This document shows positions 44,128 to 52,805 of a stretch of DNA of 64,000 bases, one piece after another (position 1 is the stretch's first letter; each line of letters opens with the position of its first letter). The stretch comes from Acidobacteria bacterium Ga0077534 (GTDB lineage: Bacteria > Acidobacteriota > Blastocatellia > Pyrinomonadales > Pyrinomonadaceae). Below the pieces are notes generated by a model. That model was not told the origin of the DNA. It saw nothing but the letters and a program-made list of their open reading frames with translations, and searched no databases. The position numbers and the translations under genes are program-made. Location: positions 1-64,000 of the forward strand of contig LNEI01000002.1 of the NCBI GenBank assembly GCA_001464455.1, read 5' to 3'.

Positions 44128-44972
44128 TACCAGGTGCCACCCGCTGCATGTTTACCAATACCAAGAACTTCCTCGGTCGCCGCTTTTGCTCTTTCCGCTA
44201 CTTCAAACGGGTCATGCTCCCAGTATTCTGGCCTGAATATCTCAATGCTTACCATCTTGTTGTAACCGATGGCGTCAAAATGTTCCTTCATCTTGGTTAA
44301 CGGAAGTATCCCGAGCCCCGGGTAAAGCCTCTTAGCATCGGTTAATTGTTCCTTTGGCAGATCTTCCGCATCATTAATGTGGAAAATGAAAAGCTTCTTC
44401 GGATCCATCCGATCAATTGCCTCGAAGGTCGAATTTCCCGCGTAAAAATGAAACGAATCGATCACATTGCCGACATTATCCCGACCAACTTTCTCGACGA
44501 TCTCATTACAAAGATCGAGCGTCTGGACCGAGCAATCTGTTTGGCCGAGAAACTCAAAAGCGAGTGAAACGCCGTGTTCACCTGCAATATCCGACAGTTC
44601 CGTCAAAACCCGGACAGATTCGTCTATGATCGCTTCTTTCGTGGCGTCCGCCGGCAACTTTCCGGGAACAACGACGATGTACGGACATCCGATCTCCGCC
44701 GCGATCCTCGATAGAGTTCGGCATTCCTCCTTGATCGCGGCATATTCGGCGTCGGATCGAAAGGTAATGTGCTCGATCGAGTTTATCGAATATGGTGCGA
44801 TTCCCGCCGCCTCGATCTCGGCTTTTAGGTCCGCAGGTGTCTTCGATTCAAGATATTTGTACAGTTTGGCTGACCAGATCTCGAGCAGATCAAATCCCGC
44901 TCGCGATGCGGCTTGAATGTCTGTCGACAAGTTGGCATGCATTGTCGTTGCGCCGTTTAGTGCGATTTTCAT
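44127..44972 (-). CDS. Sugar phosphate isomerase/epimerase family (TIM barrel)
   Basis: 281 residues. An AP-endonuclease-2-type TIM barrel: MKIALNGATTM, FDLLEIWSAKL, YSINSIEHITF, GVSLAFEFLGQTDCSVQTLD (Glu metal ligand), NVGNVIDSFHFYAG (Asp/His), LFIFHINDAED (His) and MVSIEIFRPEYWEHDP (Glu). The full set of divalent-metal residues suggests an active isomerase or epimerase, as in IolE/IolI-like proteins. It is first gene of a two-gene unit with the dehydrogenase. Confidence 0.9.
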   Translation of the reverse strand: MKIALNGATTMHANLSTDIQAASRAGFDLLEIWSAKLYKYLESKTPADLKAEIEAAGIAPYSINSIEHITFRSDAEYAAIKEECRTLSRIAAEIGCPYIVVVPGKLPADATKEAIIDESVRVLTELSDIAGEHGVSLAFEFLGQTDCSVQTLDLCNEIVEKVGRDNVGNVIDSFHFYAGNSTFEAIDRMDPKKLFIFHINDAEDLPKEQLTDAKRLYPGLGILPLTKMKEHFDAIGYNKMVSIEIFRPEYWEHDPFEVAERAKAATEEVLGIGKHAAGGTW

Positions 44973-45074
44973 GGGGAGATTTTATCGCTTGCACGCATCG
45001 ACGGCAACGAACAGTTTTGAAATTTCGTCAAAGAGTCGGTAGTCTAAAAGTCCGGTCGATAAACCCCGCATCTT

Positions 45075-46442
45075 ATGAAATTAACAGTTTTAACTCTTTT
45101 GATCGTCTCTTTACTGTCGATATCCGTATTTTCGCAGGCGTCCGATGCCGCTCTTCGTTCGGTCATCGAAGCTGATCGAGCGAGCCGCGATGATCAAGGA
45201 AAACTTACTACGCTAGCCGCAGCGGAACATCTTCGGCGCGGGCAGATCTATTTTGACAACCGCCAGTTCCCACAGTCGCGCGATCATTTCTACAAGATAA
45301 TTGAACTTTACCCAACCGAAGCCCAAATGTCTTCTGCCATTTTTTTGACGGGACGCGGCTACTACTGGGAGCGGGCATATACGCGAGCTATTCCGTATCT
45401 CGATCGCGTCGCGAAAGAATATCCGGGCACAAAAGATGGCCGCGAGGGGCTTTATTTCAGCGGAGCGTGTCACGTTCGCCTAGGCAAGAATGCTCAGGCA
45501 GCGAAGATCTATGAGCAGTACACGACCATGTACCCGACCGGCGAACGCATCGATGGTGCTTATATCAACGCGATCGACGCTCTTCGCGAGGCAGGGAAGT
45601 ACGATGAGGCGAATGCCTGGGTTGATAAGGCTCGAACCCGTTTCGGCGGTATGCCCACCGAAACCAACGCACTGCACGGACGGCTTAGAATGGAGATATA
45701 TCGCGGCCGGTGGAACGAAGCTATCGCTGCTGCCGATGCAATGCTTCTTTCGTCCAAATTTGCGGGTTCAATGACCAGCATGGACGAGATCAAATATCTC
45801 AAAGCGCTCGCCCTCGAAAAACGCGGATCCCGGGCCGAGGCGATACAGGTTTACGGATCGATCCCCGACAGTGCCACATCCTATTACAGCGGCCTGGCGA
45901 CAGATCGGTACCCGAGAACAGGTTCCGTAAGGGCGATCGTGCAGGTGTCGCCCACCAGTTTTCCCGTCGTTTTTCGTGAGGAAATTCTCTCCGCTGCAAA
46001 ACCACGCAATATCGATCCCCGCTTCGTGCTGGCGATAATGAAACAGGAAAGCAGCTTCCGACCCGGCGTCAAATCGCCGTCAGCAGCCCGTGGCCTGATG
46101 CAGCTCGTGATAGATACGGCAATGAAGTACAACAAAAAAGCCGGCTTCTCCAGCCTGCAGCCCGACGATCTTTATGATCCGAAGACTAACATCGCCATCG
46201 CCTGCGAGTATATCGCTGACCTAAAGACTCAGTTTGGCGGCCTCCTCGAACCCGTCGCAGCTAGCTACAACGGCGGCGAAGACAACGCCGAACGCTGGCT
46301 AAACCGCTCGAAGCCAAAAGACCCCGCGATCTTCGCCGCCGAGGTCGGGTTCTCAGAAACGAAGCACTACGTCTTTAAGGTAATGAATAATTACCGTGCG
46401 TATCGTGAATTGTATGACGAAAATTTAGTACGGAAGCGGTAA
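45075..46442 (+). CDS. Lytic transglycosylase with TPR repeats
   Basis: 455 residues. The signal peptide (MKLTVLTLLIVSLLSISVFSQA) is followed by a region of tetratricopeptide-like repeats (about 45-260: HLRRGQIYFDNRQFPQSRDHF, YYWERAYTRAIPYLDRV, ...). The C-terminal SLT domain has MKQESSFRPGVKSPSAARGLMQL (catalytic Glu in MKQESS) and YNGGEDNAERW. The superhelix-plus-SLT plan is that of Slt70-like soluble lytic transglycosylases, which cleave glycan strands in the periplasm. It is monocistronic and convergent with tRNA-Arg. Confidence 0.93.
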   Translation: MKLTVLTLLIVSLLSISVFSQASDAALRSVIEADRASRDDQGKLTTLAAAEHLRRGQIYFDNRQFPQSRDHFYKIIELYPTEAQMSSAIFLTGRGYYWERAYTRAIPYLDRVAKEYPGTKDGREGLYFSGACHVRLGKNAQAAKIYEQYTTMYPTGERIDGAYINAIDALREAGKYDEANAWVDKARTRFGGMPTETNALHGRLRMEIYRGRWNEAIAAADAMLLSSKFAGSMTSMDEIKYLKALALEKRGSRAEAIQVYGSIPDSATSYYSGLATDRYPRTGSVRAIVQVSPTSFPVVFREEILSAAKPRNIDPRFVLAIMKQESSFRPGVKSPSAARGLMQLVIDTAMKYNKKAGFSSLQPDDLYDPKTNIAIACEYIADLKTQFGGLLEPVAASYNGGEDNAERWLNRSKPKDPAIFAAEVGFSETKHYVFKVMNNYRAYRELYDENLVRKR

Positions 46443-46451
46443 AGTAAAGTT

Positions 46452-46527
46452 GGTACACCCGGCAAGATTCGAACTTGCGACCCTCTGATTCGAAGTCAGA
46501 TACTCTATCCAGCTGAGCTACGGGTGC
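46452..46527 (-). tRNA. tRNA-Arg (anticodon TCG)
   Basis: On the minus strand acceptor GCACCCG pairs with CGGGTGT (one G-U). Anticodon stem TCTGA/TCAGA encloses loop CTTCGAA, giving TCG. The T-loop TTCGAAT and an encoded CCA are present. Confidence 0.95.
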
Positions 46528-46587
46528 CCAATGTCTTTTACTTTAGCGGTTTAGCTCGTTGATTTGCAAATCACGCGGGCCCCGCAG

Positions 46588-47025
46588 TTATTGCTTGCCC
46601 TGCTGCAGCGTTCGGACGTGAGCCACTACTGACTTCATCTCTTCAGGAGATAACTTGTCCTTGAACGCAGGCATGCCCTCGTCGACGATGCCGTCGGCGA
46701 CATACTCGTAGAGCTTAGCATCAGTCTTCGCGATCATATTTGCTGACGTCAGGTCGTCAGGGTTTATCGTCTTACCCTCGACAGTGACCTTGCCCCCCTT
46801 GCCGCTGTCTTTGTGACAGGTCATACAGTTTATCGTGTAAAGGTCCTTCCCCGATTTGACGACTACCTCAACGGGCTTTGTCGGCTCGGTTGGCCTTGGT
46901 GAGGTGTTGGCTGTGGTCGTGTTAGCGGCGGTCGAATTCGCTGTTGGCCGGGTCGATTGGCTGCACGCAGCGGTTATCGAGATCACGGTTGCGATACCGC
47001 AAAGCATCATCTTTGTTTTCAACAT
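46588..47025 (-). CDS. Cytochrome c lipoprotein
   Basis: 145 residues. A lipoprotein signal ends at ISITAAC (Cys21). A Thr/Asn/Ala-rich linker leads to a single class I cytochrome c domain: YTINCMTCHKDSG (CxxCH heme site), the distal Met probably in DEGMPAFKDKL and the C-terminal helix MKSVVAHVRTLQQ. It is a membrane-anchored periplasmic electron carrier. Maturation would use the ResB/CcsA system encoded at 54-57 kb. It is divergent from the penicillin-acylase-like gene. Confidence 0.92.
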   Translation of the reverse strand: MLKTKMMLCGIATVISITAACSQSTRPTANSTAANTTTANTSPRPTEPTKPVEVVVKSGKDLYTINCMTCHKDSGKGGKVTVEGKTINPDDLTSANMIAKTDAKLYEYVADGIVDEGMPAFKDKLSPEEMKSVVAHVRTLQQGKQ

Positions 47026-47135
47026 TTATTGTTTGAAGCTCCTTACTTTATGTTTCCCGATGATAAACGATTCCGGCTATCGTCGCAATTTGATGCCATA
47101 CTGCATTTCGTGCGAAATTCTGCTATTTTTTTTAC

Positions 47136-49466
47136 ATGGTTCGGAACATCTTGTTTATTCTCATCGCTATAGTTGCGATCCCTTCAGGTTTCGCTCAAAC
47201 GGCCGAGGTCGCCATTCCGGGACTTTCAAAGCAGGTAACGGTTCGGCGCGATCAGAGGTCGATACCGTACATTGAGGCTGGGAACGATCTCGACCTGTAT
47301 TTTGCACAGGGTTACGTCACGGCGAGCGACAGGTTGTTTCAGATGGATCTGATGCGGCGCTTATCCCGCGGCGAAACGGCCGAGATCTTTGGCAGGACGA
47401 CGATCGAAGAGGACAAGCGTTGGCGAAGGTTTGGTTTTGCCAAGATCTCAGAAGACAGCCTCACGATCATGAATGCGGAATTGAAGGCCGCGCTCGAATC
47501 CTACACGCGTGGCGTAAACGCATACATTGCAACACTTGACGAAAAGACCCTGCCAATTGAATTTAGGATCCTGCAATACAAACCGGCTCCTTGGCGGCCA
47601 TCGGATACGCTGATGATAGGCAAGATTTTGTCCGATGCTCTCAGCACGACCTGGCGAAACGATGTGATGCGGCTCTCGGTCCAGTCAATGCCGAAGGAAA
47701 AGCTGGCTGATCTAATGAATCAAGTTACTCCGTATGACGTGATCTTGTTCGGCACCGACAACAAATCGGCGAATGCATCCGTTCCCGCTGGAAATATTAC
47801 TGATAATGTCTCCTCTTTTTTGGCCGCGGCCGACCGCGAAGATGCGATCCGGAAAAGTTCTCTTGAACGTATCGGTTTGTACGCCGAGGACCTGGCCGCG
47901 AGCAACAACTGGGTGATCTCGGGCAAGCGAACCGCTGACGGCAAGCCGATCCTTGCAAACGACCCTCACCTGGCACCAACTGCTCCGGGTATCTGGTATT
48001 TATCTCATCTCTCGACACCGACGATGCGTGTTTCGGGGGTGACTGTTCCGGGTGTTCCGGGCATCATTCTAGGCCACAATGCCGACATTGCCTGGGGAGC
48101 GACCAACGTTGGGCCGGACGTGCAAGATCTCTATTTAGAGACATTTAACGACAAAGGTGAATACAAGACACCAACCGGATGGCAAATAGCGGTCAAACGC
48201 ACTGAGACGATCAAGTTTCGTACAAATCCGTTAAGCCCTGCACTTCAGGAAGAGAAGTTGGAGGTTGTCGAGACCCGCAACGGGCCCGTTATTTTTGAGG
48301 ATTCCGGTAAGAAATACGCTTTGAAATGGACCGCTTTCGATCCGAAGAATACGGAATTCGAGGTTTTCTATCGCTGGAACCGGGCTAAGAATTGGGACGA
48401 ATTCAAAAATGCACTAAAAAGCTACGGCGGGGCGGCTCAGAACTTCGTTTATGCGGACACAAGAGGGAATATAGGTTGGTACGCTGCGAGCAAGATCCCG
48501 ATACGGCGAGTCGGCGATGGAGGTCTACCGTATGACGGTTCGACCACGGACGGCGACTGGGTCGCGTTTATCCCTTTTGACGAGCTTCCAAACCTCTACA
48601 ATCCGCCGTCAGGCATGATCGTCACCGCAAATCAACGGATAGTCGGAACATCGTACAAATATCCTCAGATGTCGCGGGACGCCGCGACACCTTGGCGAGC
48701 ACGACAGATCGTCAACACGCTGAACGCGAAGCCAAAACTAACCGTCGAGGATGTTAGGGCCGCGATGTTTGACTCCGGCAATCTTGCTGTCGAGATGATA
48801 GCAAAAGCGATCGTTAGAAATAATGCTGCTTCGCCCGAAACCCTCGCTCTGCTCAAGAGCTGGGACGGTAAAATGACGCCCGACTCGACGGCGGCCCTGC
48901 TCGCGAGCGATATTCGCATCTGCATGGGAAACAAGGTCGCCGACGCTAATAAACCGGCACCGGCGACGATAGTTCGGGAACGCGTTCTGAATTGGGCGGT
49001 TGAAAAGCAGTCGCCGCTTTGGCTTCCGGCTGAATTCAAGGATTACTCCGCGCTGATGAAGTATTGTGACGAAGCGGTTCGTGGCGGCTTTGCTGACCCA
49101 AAGCGTTACGGACCTGATCCGACCAACTGGAAATGGGGCAAGATATGGACGTCGCGTTTTCCGCATCCGCTTGCCGCCGCCCCGTTGATCGGCGCACAAT
49201 TTCAGACGCCTGCGGTCCCGATCGCGGGCAGCGGTCAGTCGCCAAATGTCGGCTCCGCTGTGTCAATGCGGCATATCGCGGTTCCCGGCAACTGGGATGC
49301 GACGAGCCATATCATCCCGCTCGGCCAAAGCGGCGACCCTAAATCACCGCACTTCAAAGATCAATTCGATGCTTGGTCCACGGGGAAGACAGCGACCTTT
49401 CCATTTACCAAGACGGCTGTTGAAAGCTCGACGGCTAGTGTTCAAATCCTGAAGCCGTCCAAGTAA
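47136..49466 (+). CDS. Penicillin acylase family protein, exported
   Basis: 776 residues, an Ntn-hydrolase precursor. The signal peptide (MVRNILFILIAIVAIPSGFAQ) is followed by the alpha chain (YFAQGYVTASDRLFQMDLMRRL...GETAEIFG), the linker and the beta chain beginning at Ser in AASNNWVISGKRT, the autoprocessing nucleophile. Also present are ILANDPHLAPTAPGIWYL, GVTVPGVPGIILGHN and IAWGATNVGPDVQDLY. Family members hydrolyse amide bonds such as acyl-homoserine lactones and penicillins; substrate specificity is not readable here. It is monocistronic. Confidence 0.93.
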   Translation: MVRNILFILIAIVAIPSGFAQTAEVAIPGLSKQVTVRRDQRSIPYIEAGNDLDLYFAQGYVTASDRLFQMDLMRRLSRGETAEIFGRTTIEEDKRWRRFGFAKISEDSLTIMNAELKAALESYTRGVNAYIATLDEKTLPIEFRILQYKPAPWRPSDTLMIGKILSDALSTTWRNDVMRLSVQSMPKEKLADLMNQVTPYDVILFGTDNKSANASVPAGNITDNVSSFLAAADREDAIRKSSLERIGLYAEDLAASNNWVISGKRTADGKPILANDPHLAPTAPGIWYLSHLSTPTMRVSGVTVPGVPGIILGHNADIAWGATNVGPDVQDLYLETFNDKGEYKTPTGWQIAVKRTETIKFRTNPLSPALQEEKLEVVETRNGPVIFEDSGKKYALKWTAFDPKNTEFEVFYRWNRAKNWDEFKNALKSYGGAAQNFVYADTRGNIGWYAASKIPIRRVGDGGLPYDGSTTDGDWVAFIPFDELPNLYNPPSGMIVTANQRIVGTSYKYPQMSRDAATPWRARQIVNTLNAKPKLTVEDVRAAMFDSGNLAVEMIAKAIVRNNAASPETLALLKSWDGKMTPDSTAALLASDIRICMGNKVADANKPAPATIVRERVLNWAVEKQSPLWLPAEFKDYSALMKYCDEAVRGGFADPKRYGPDPTNWKWGKIWTSRFPHPLAAAPLIGAQFQTPAVPIAGSGQSPNVGSAVSMRHIAVPGNWDATSHIIPLGQSGDPKSPHFKDQFDAWSTGKTATFPFTKTAVESSTASVQILKPSK

Positions 49467-49594
49467 CGTCTGGGGAAGGCGGGGCTCGCAAGAATATTTC
49501 TAGAATATTTCACGCATTTTGCGTCATTTTGTGCGTTATTGACCATTTCGTGCGGAATAGCATTTCAATTTCGTGCGTGTTCATGTAGCGTCTT

Positions 49595-50053
49595 ATGCAT
49601 GAACACGTGTACCATTTGCAAGTCCCGCAATTTGCTCCCGACAAAAAGCTAGCATTTGTCGAAAGCGTCTGCGAAGAACTGATCCGAGACCGCTTCGGGC
49701 CGTGGTACATGTTTGAGTCGTCAGCGACGGCTCACGATGCAGTGCTATCTGCGGCAACGGGCTGGGATCTGGAATTCGCTACACCGCGAGGCCGCCGCTC
49801 CGCGTCAGCCTTAGGTAGCGGGGCATTGGGACGCGCTGCATCGCGAGCCGGCCGTGGCGGGTCAGTACCACCTGCGGTAGCGGGTGGGGTTTTGGGACGC
49901 ACGGTTAGAGATCCGCTGCACTGCATCTACGTTGTTCCGACTTATCGTCGTGGTCTTGAGTCTTCAAGAACCCCGGTCACTATCGTTCCCGGTACTGACC
50001 CCAGATTCCTCGCCCAGCCACGCGGTTCACCCCGTTTAGCCCTCGCTTTTTGA
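49595..50053 (+). pseudogene. Possible decayed or spurious ORF
   Basis: An ORF of 152 codons begins with a protein-like stretch (about residues 1-57, MHEHVYHLQVPQFAPDKK..., ending near SAATGW) but from about residue 60 runs into the palindromic repeat sequence and becomes Arg/Gly/Pro-rich. No family is recognised. It may be a gene whose 3' end was replaced by repeats, or no gene at all. Confidence 0.25.
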
Positions 50054-50124
50054 CTTTCTAATTTTGAATTCTTATTGACGTTGATCTTTGACAATCCGAA
50101 ATCCTGGGACGCATCCAAGCAATT

Positions 50125-50170
50125 CCCCTCCTGGACAGGAGGGGTGCCCGCTTCGGGCGGGGTGGTTGAA
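50125..50170 (+). repeat. Palindromic unit copy 1 (plus)
   Basis: Starts CCCCTCCTGGACAGGAGGGG, an 8-base stem around GGAC, then GTGCCCGCTTCGGGC, a second hairpin, and GGGGTGGTTGAA. Inverted copies lie at 50277-50327 and 50465-50516, and a direct copy at 50344-50389. Confidence 0.85.
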
Positions 50171-50276
50171 AGGGTTAGGTACCGCGAACTAAAGCAGGAA
50201 CCGCGAACTCTGGGACGCAAAGCGAAAACATGAGCGGCGCTCACGCACAGTTCAAAATGAACAATCCCCAACCCCT

Positions 50277-50327
50277 CAACCACCCCGTCAGCCCAAAGCG
50301 GCTGCCACCCCTCCTGTCCAGGAGGGG
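50277..50327 (-). repeat. Palindromic unit copy 2 (minus)
   Basis: Reverse-oriented copy beginning TCAACCACCCCGTCAG and ending CTCCTGTCCAGGAGGGG. Copies 1 and 2 face each other across about 106 bases. Confidence 0.85.
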
Positions 50328-50343
50328 AACCATAGCGACAACG

Positions 50344-50389
50344 CCCCTCCTGGACAGGAGGGGTGCTCGCTTCGGGTGGGGTGGTTGAG
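50344..50389 (+). repeat. Palindromic unit copy 3 (plus)
   Basis: Same order as copy 1, with a T for C change in the second hairpin (GCTCGCTTCGGGTGGGG). It starts 17 bases after copy 2. Confidence 0.85.
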
Positions 50390-50464
50390 AAGCTTAGGCA
50401 CCGCAGATGCAAAAGCAGGAGCCGCGTAGATTACGTTCCGTTCACACGAATCAGCCGCATCAGT

Positions 50465-50516
50465 TCAACCACCCCGTCAGCCGAAGCGGCTGCCACCCCT
50501 CCTGTCCAGGAGAGGA
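50465..50516 (-). repeat. Palindromic unit copy 4 (minus)
   Basis: Reverse copy beginning TTCAACCACCCCGTCAG and ending TCCAGGAGAGG, with one base change in the terminal stem. Copies 3 and 4 face each other, repeating the layout of copies 1 and 2. Confidence 0.85.
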
Positions 50517-50804
50517 GCTGTGATGCGGCTCCGCATTTGAGAAGTCTTGGGACGCACATGCCACGAAGCAGAAAACTGCCGTCATGATAGAAGTCCACTA
50601 CCGTTCAAATCCTGGGACGCACGATCAGAGCAACCGGGCACATGTTCGCGGTGTTGGCAAAACCTCGGGACGCACGGTCCGTTCGCTGTCGTTCGAAGGC
50701 GATAACTTCTGGGACGCAAGAACGCATCGCCGAGATTAGACTGAGATGTTTACTGACGTACTAGATCTTGGGACGCACTGATCAAACGTTCGTTCATGCC
50801 TCGG

Positions 50805-51296
50805 TTAGGATCGTTCCCGGTTCTGACTAACTCTGTCCAGAAAATCAGCCAGGATTATCGATGCGGCTTCGCTGTCGACGGAGCCTCGCGAGTTTTTTGT
50901 ATTGACGCCGCGTTGCCACAGGCGGCCTTTTGCTTCGTAGGATGTGACGCGTTCGTCCTGGAGGTAAACAGGAATGTTTAATGACAAAGTAAATTTCCGG
51001 GCCATCGATCGAGCTTCCGCCGACATTGGGCTTTCAGATCCATCGGATTCTAATGGCAAACCAATTACGAGAGCCTTGGCATCCAACTCCGAGACGACGG
51101 CTTCGATCTTTGAAAGAAGTTTTTTCCAGCTAGTTCGTTCGATGTGGGGAAGCGGGCGCGTGGTTATGCGGAGTTCGTCGCAGACGGCGACGCCGCAGCG
51201 TTTTGTTCCGGGGTCAATAGCCAGTATTCGGCCTTCGCTCGGGACGTTACTTAACTCTGTAGTTTCGGGCGGATTAGTTGTATCTATTTCTTGCAC
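50805..51296 (-). CDS. ruvX: Putative pre-16S rRNA nuclease / Holliday junction resolvase-like (YqgF)
   Basis: 163 residues from a GTG start at 51296, with about 20 extra N-terminal residues compared with E. coli YqgF. RNase H-like fold: ILAIDPGTKRCGVAVCD (catalytic Asp), ALVIGLPLESDGSESP, VYLQDERVTSYEA (Glu) and VDSEAASIILADFLD (Asp). It matures the 16S rRNA 5' end in E. coli. It is divergent from the S41-like gene. The start is uncertain because no strong ribosome site or alternative ATG lies near the core. Confidence 0.9.
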   Translation of the reverse strand: MQEIDTTNPPETTELSNVPSEGRILAIDPGTKRCGVAVCDELRITTRPLPHIERTSWKKLLSKIEAVVSELDAKALVIGLPLESDGSESPMSAEARSMARKFTLSLNIPVYLQDERVTSYEAKGRLWQRGVNTKNSRGSVDSEAASIILADFLDRVSQNRERS

Positions 51297-51404
51297 TTGG
51301 GGTTTTCATTAGTAGATAATTTGTTTTGTCACTGAACGGATAAAACAAAAGGTGCCATTGCTGCGTATCTACTTAGGTTAGAAGTTACTACACGAGGTTT
51401 TAAT

Positions 51405-52691
51405 ATGTCATTTCGAGGAAAGCTTTGGGTCATGTCGCTATCGGGCGTGATCGCTGTTTATGCGGTAATTGGCGGCCTGCCGATGATCGGCGGCCTTCTT
51501 ACGATATCTGCTCAACAGCCGGTCAATGATGCCAATGCTCAGCTTCGAATCGTCGAAGCGGTGCTCAAGCACATCCAGGACGATTACGTCGACGAGCCAA
51601 ATATGGAAAAGGTTCGACTCGGAGCCCTTCGCGGGTTAGCGGGCGGCCTTGATCCGTATTCATCGTATCTGACCCCCGAACAGGTCAAAGCCTACGAGGC
51701 CTCAAAAACGGCTGGCAACACCGGGATCGGCGCAGAATTTTCGCAGTACCTCGGCTACGTTTACGTTATCTCGGCGATCAAAGGCGGCCCCGCCGACCGT
51801 GCCGGTGTAAAAGCCGGCGACGTCATCGAGTACATCGACAACAAGGCAACTCGCGACATTTCGCTATACGATGCCCGTCAGCTGCTTCAGGGCGAGACGG
51901 GATCGCCGGTTGCACTCCGGATCCTGCGTTCGGGCGAAAAAGCCCAGACGATAAGGGTAGCTCGCGGAACGTACACGATCCCAAAGGTCGAGACCAAGCT
52001 TGAAGCCGGAAAGATCGGTGTGATCAAGGTCTTTAGCCTGGAAGAGGGCGAAGCGAATGATATCCGTTCGGCAGTTACGAACCTAACGAAGCAGGGTGCT
52101 CAAAAGATCATCCTCGACCTGCGCGGTGTCGCCGCCGGCAGCTTGTCCGAAGCGGTTGCGACGGCAAATATTTTCATAAAAGATGGCGAGATCGCAAAGG
52201 TGATCGGCAAGGACGGCAAAATTCAGAGTAACTTTACAGCCGAACCTGCGAAAGTAGCTTTTGGCGGCTCGCTTGTTGTTCTGACCGATGCAGGAACTGC
52301 CGGTGCGGCCGAGATAGTTGCGGCGGCGGTCATCGACCGGAAACGCGGTGAGGTGGTCGGCGAACGAACGTTTGGGGCAGGCACCGAGCAGAAGCTTTTC
52401 CCGCTCTCGAGCGGCGGCGGTTATTTGCTGACTGTCGCAAAATGGGCTTCTCCGGCGGGCACGCCCTTTCTCGGCGAAGACCGGGCAACAACCGGTGTAA
52501 AGCCGACGATCGAGGTCAAGCGTCCCGACACTCCGGAACCGCTTGATGTCGATGCGATCACGCAGCCTGAAGCGACACCGAATGCTACTCCGACCCCGAC
52601 ACCGAAGCCTCAGCCAAAGGTTGTTGAGGATGTTCAGATGAAGAAGGCCCTTGAGCTTCTCGCAGATAAAGCGGCCGCAAAAGCTGCATAG
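51405..52691 (+). CDS. S41-family protease homologue lacking the catalytic Ser and Lys
   Basis: 428 residues. An N-terminal membrane or signal segment (about 8-36), a CTP N-domain (about 45-95), a PDZ domain (about 95-180) and the S41 core. In active CtpA/Prc proteins the core reads (S/T)-A-S-A-S-E-I with the nucleophilic Ser and, 25 residues on, F-G-K-G with the Lys. Here the segments are TAGAAEI and FGAGTEQ: Gly300 and Ala325 fill the two positions while Gln329 is kept. It is probably a non-cleaving binding or regulatory protein. The Pro/Thr-rich C-terminus (TPNATPTPTPKPQ) leads to a short helix. Monocistronic, terminator follows. Confidence 0.9.
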   Translation: MSFRGKLWVMSLSGVIAVYAVIGGLPMIGGLLTISAQQPVNDANAQLRIVEAVLKHIQDDYVDEPNMEKVRLGALRGLAGGLDPYSSYLTPEQVKAYEASKTAGNTGIGAEFSQYLGYVYVISAIKGGPADRAGVKAGDVIEYIDNKATRDISLYDARQLLQGETGSPVALRILRSGEKAQTIRVARGTYTIPKVETKLEAGKIGVIKVFSLEEGEANDIRSAVTNLTKQGAQKIILDLRGVAAGSLSEAVATANIFIKDGEIAKVIGKDGKIQSNFTAEPAKVAFGGSLVVLTDAGTAGAAEIVAAAVIDRKRGEVVGERTFGAGTEQKLFPLSSGGGYLLTVAKWASPAGTPFLGEDRATTGVKPTIEVKRPDTPEPLDVDAITQPEATPNATPTPTPKPQPKVVEDVQMKKALELLADKAAAKAA

Positions 52692-52711
52692 GTTTTGATC
52701 AGATCTTTTCA

Positions 52712-52744
52712 AAATGGCCGGGCATCATGTCCGGTCATTTTTTG
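52712..52744 (+). terminator. Intrinsic terminator of the S41-like gene
   Basis: AAAATGGCCGG pairs with CCGGTCATTTT around CATCATGT, with one G-U or mismatch, and ends in a T-run. It lies 20 bases past the stop. Confidence 0.85.
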
Positions 52745-52805
52745 TGCTTCGGCTTGCGGCAACGGTGTTGTTGAAAACACACATGCCTGCTAGAATCTGG
52801 TTTCA

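Larger units (their letters stand above)
49827..50777 (+). repeat. Dispersed nine-base motif TGGGACGCA, nine copies
   Basis: TGGGACGC(A) or a one-base variant occurs at 49827, 49893, 50105, 50211, 50548, 50613, 50666, 50710 and 50769, always in plus orientation. The last five are 44-65 bases apart and divide the region into unrelated segments. The motif is too short and the gaps too varied for a CRISPR repeat. Confidence 0.85.
49467..50804. other. Repeat-rich gene-poor island
   Basis: More than 1.3 kb between the penicillin-acylase-like gene and ruvX holds no certain gene. It contains a possible decayed ORF (49595-50053), nine copies of a TGGGACGCA-like motif (49827-50777) and four alternately inverted copies of a roughly 50-base palindromic unit (50125-50517). 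The upstream 49490-49590 part has A/T-rich AGAATATTTC direct repeats and several TTTCGTGCG-like words. I see no integrase, transposase or attachment site. Confidence 0.75.

Noticed and set aside
50548-50777. TGGGACGCA series as a CRISPR array
   Set aside because: The repeat is only nine bases, the gaps range from 44 to 65 bases and no cas gene is present.
49467-50804. Insertion sequence or integrative element
   Set aside because: No transposase, integrase, terminal inverted repeats or target duplication can be seen.
52083-52712. Minus-strand ORF opposite the S41-like gene
   Set aside because: It has Arg/Cys-rich shadow composition and no start signal; the plus-strand gene explains the region.
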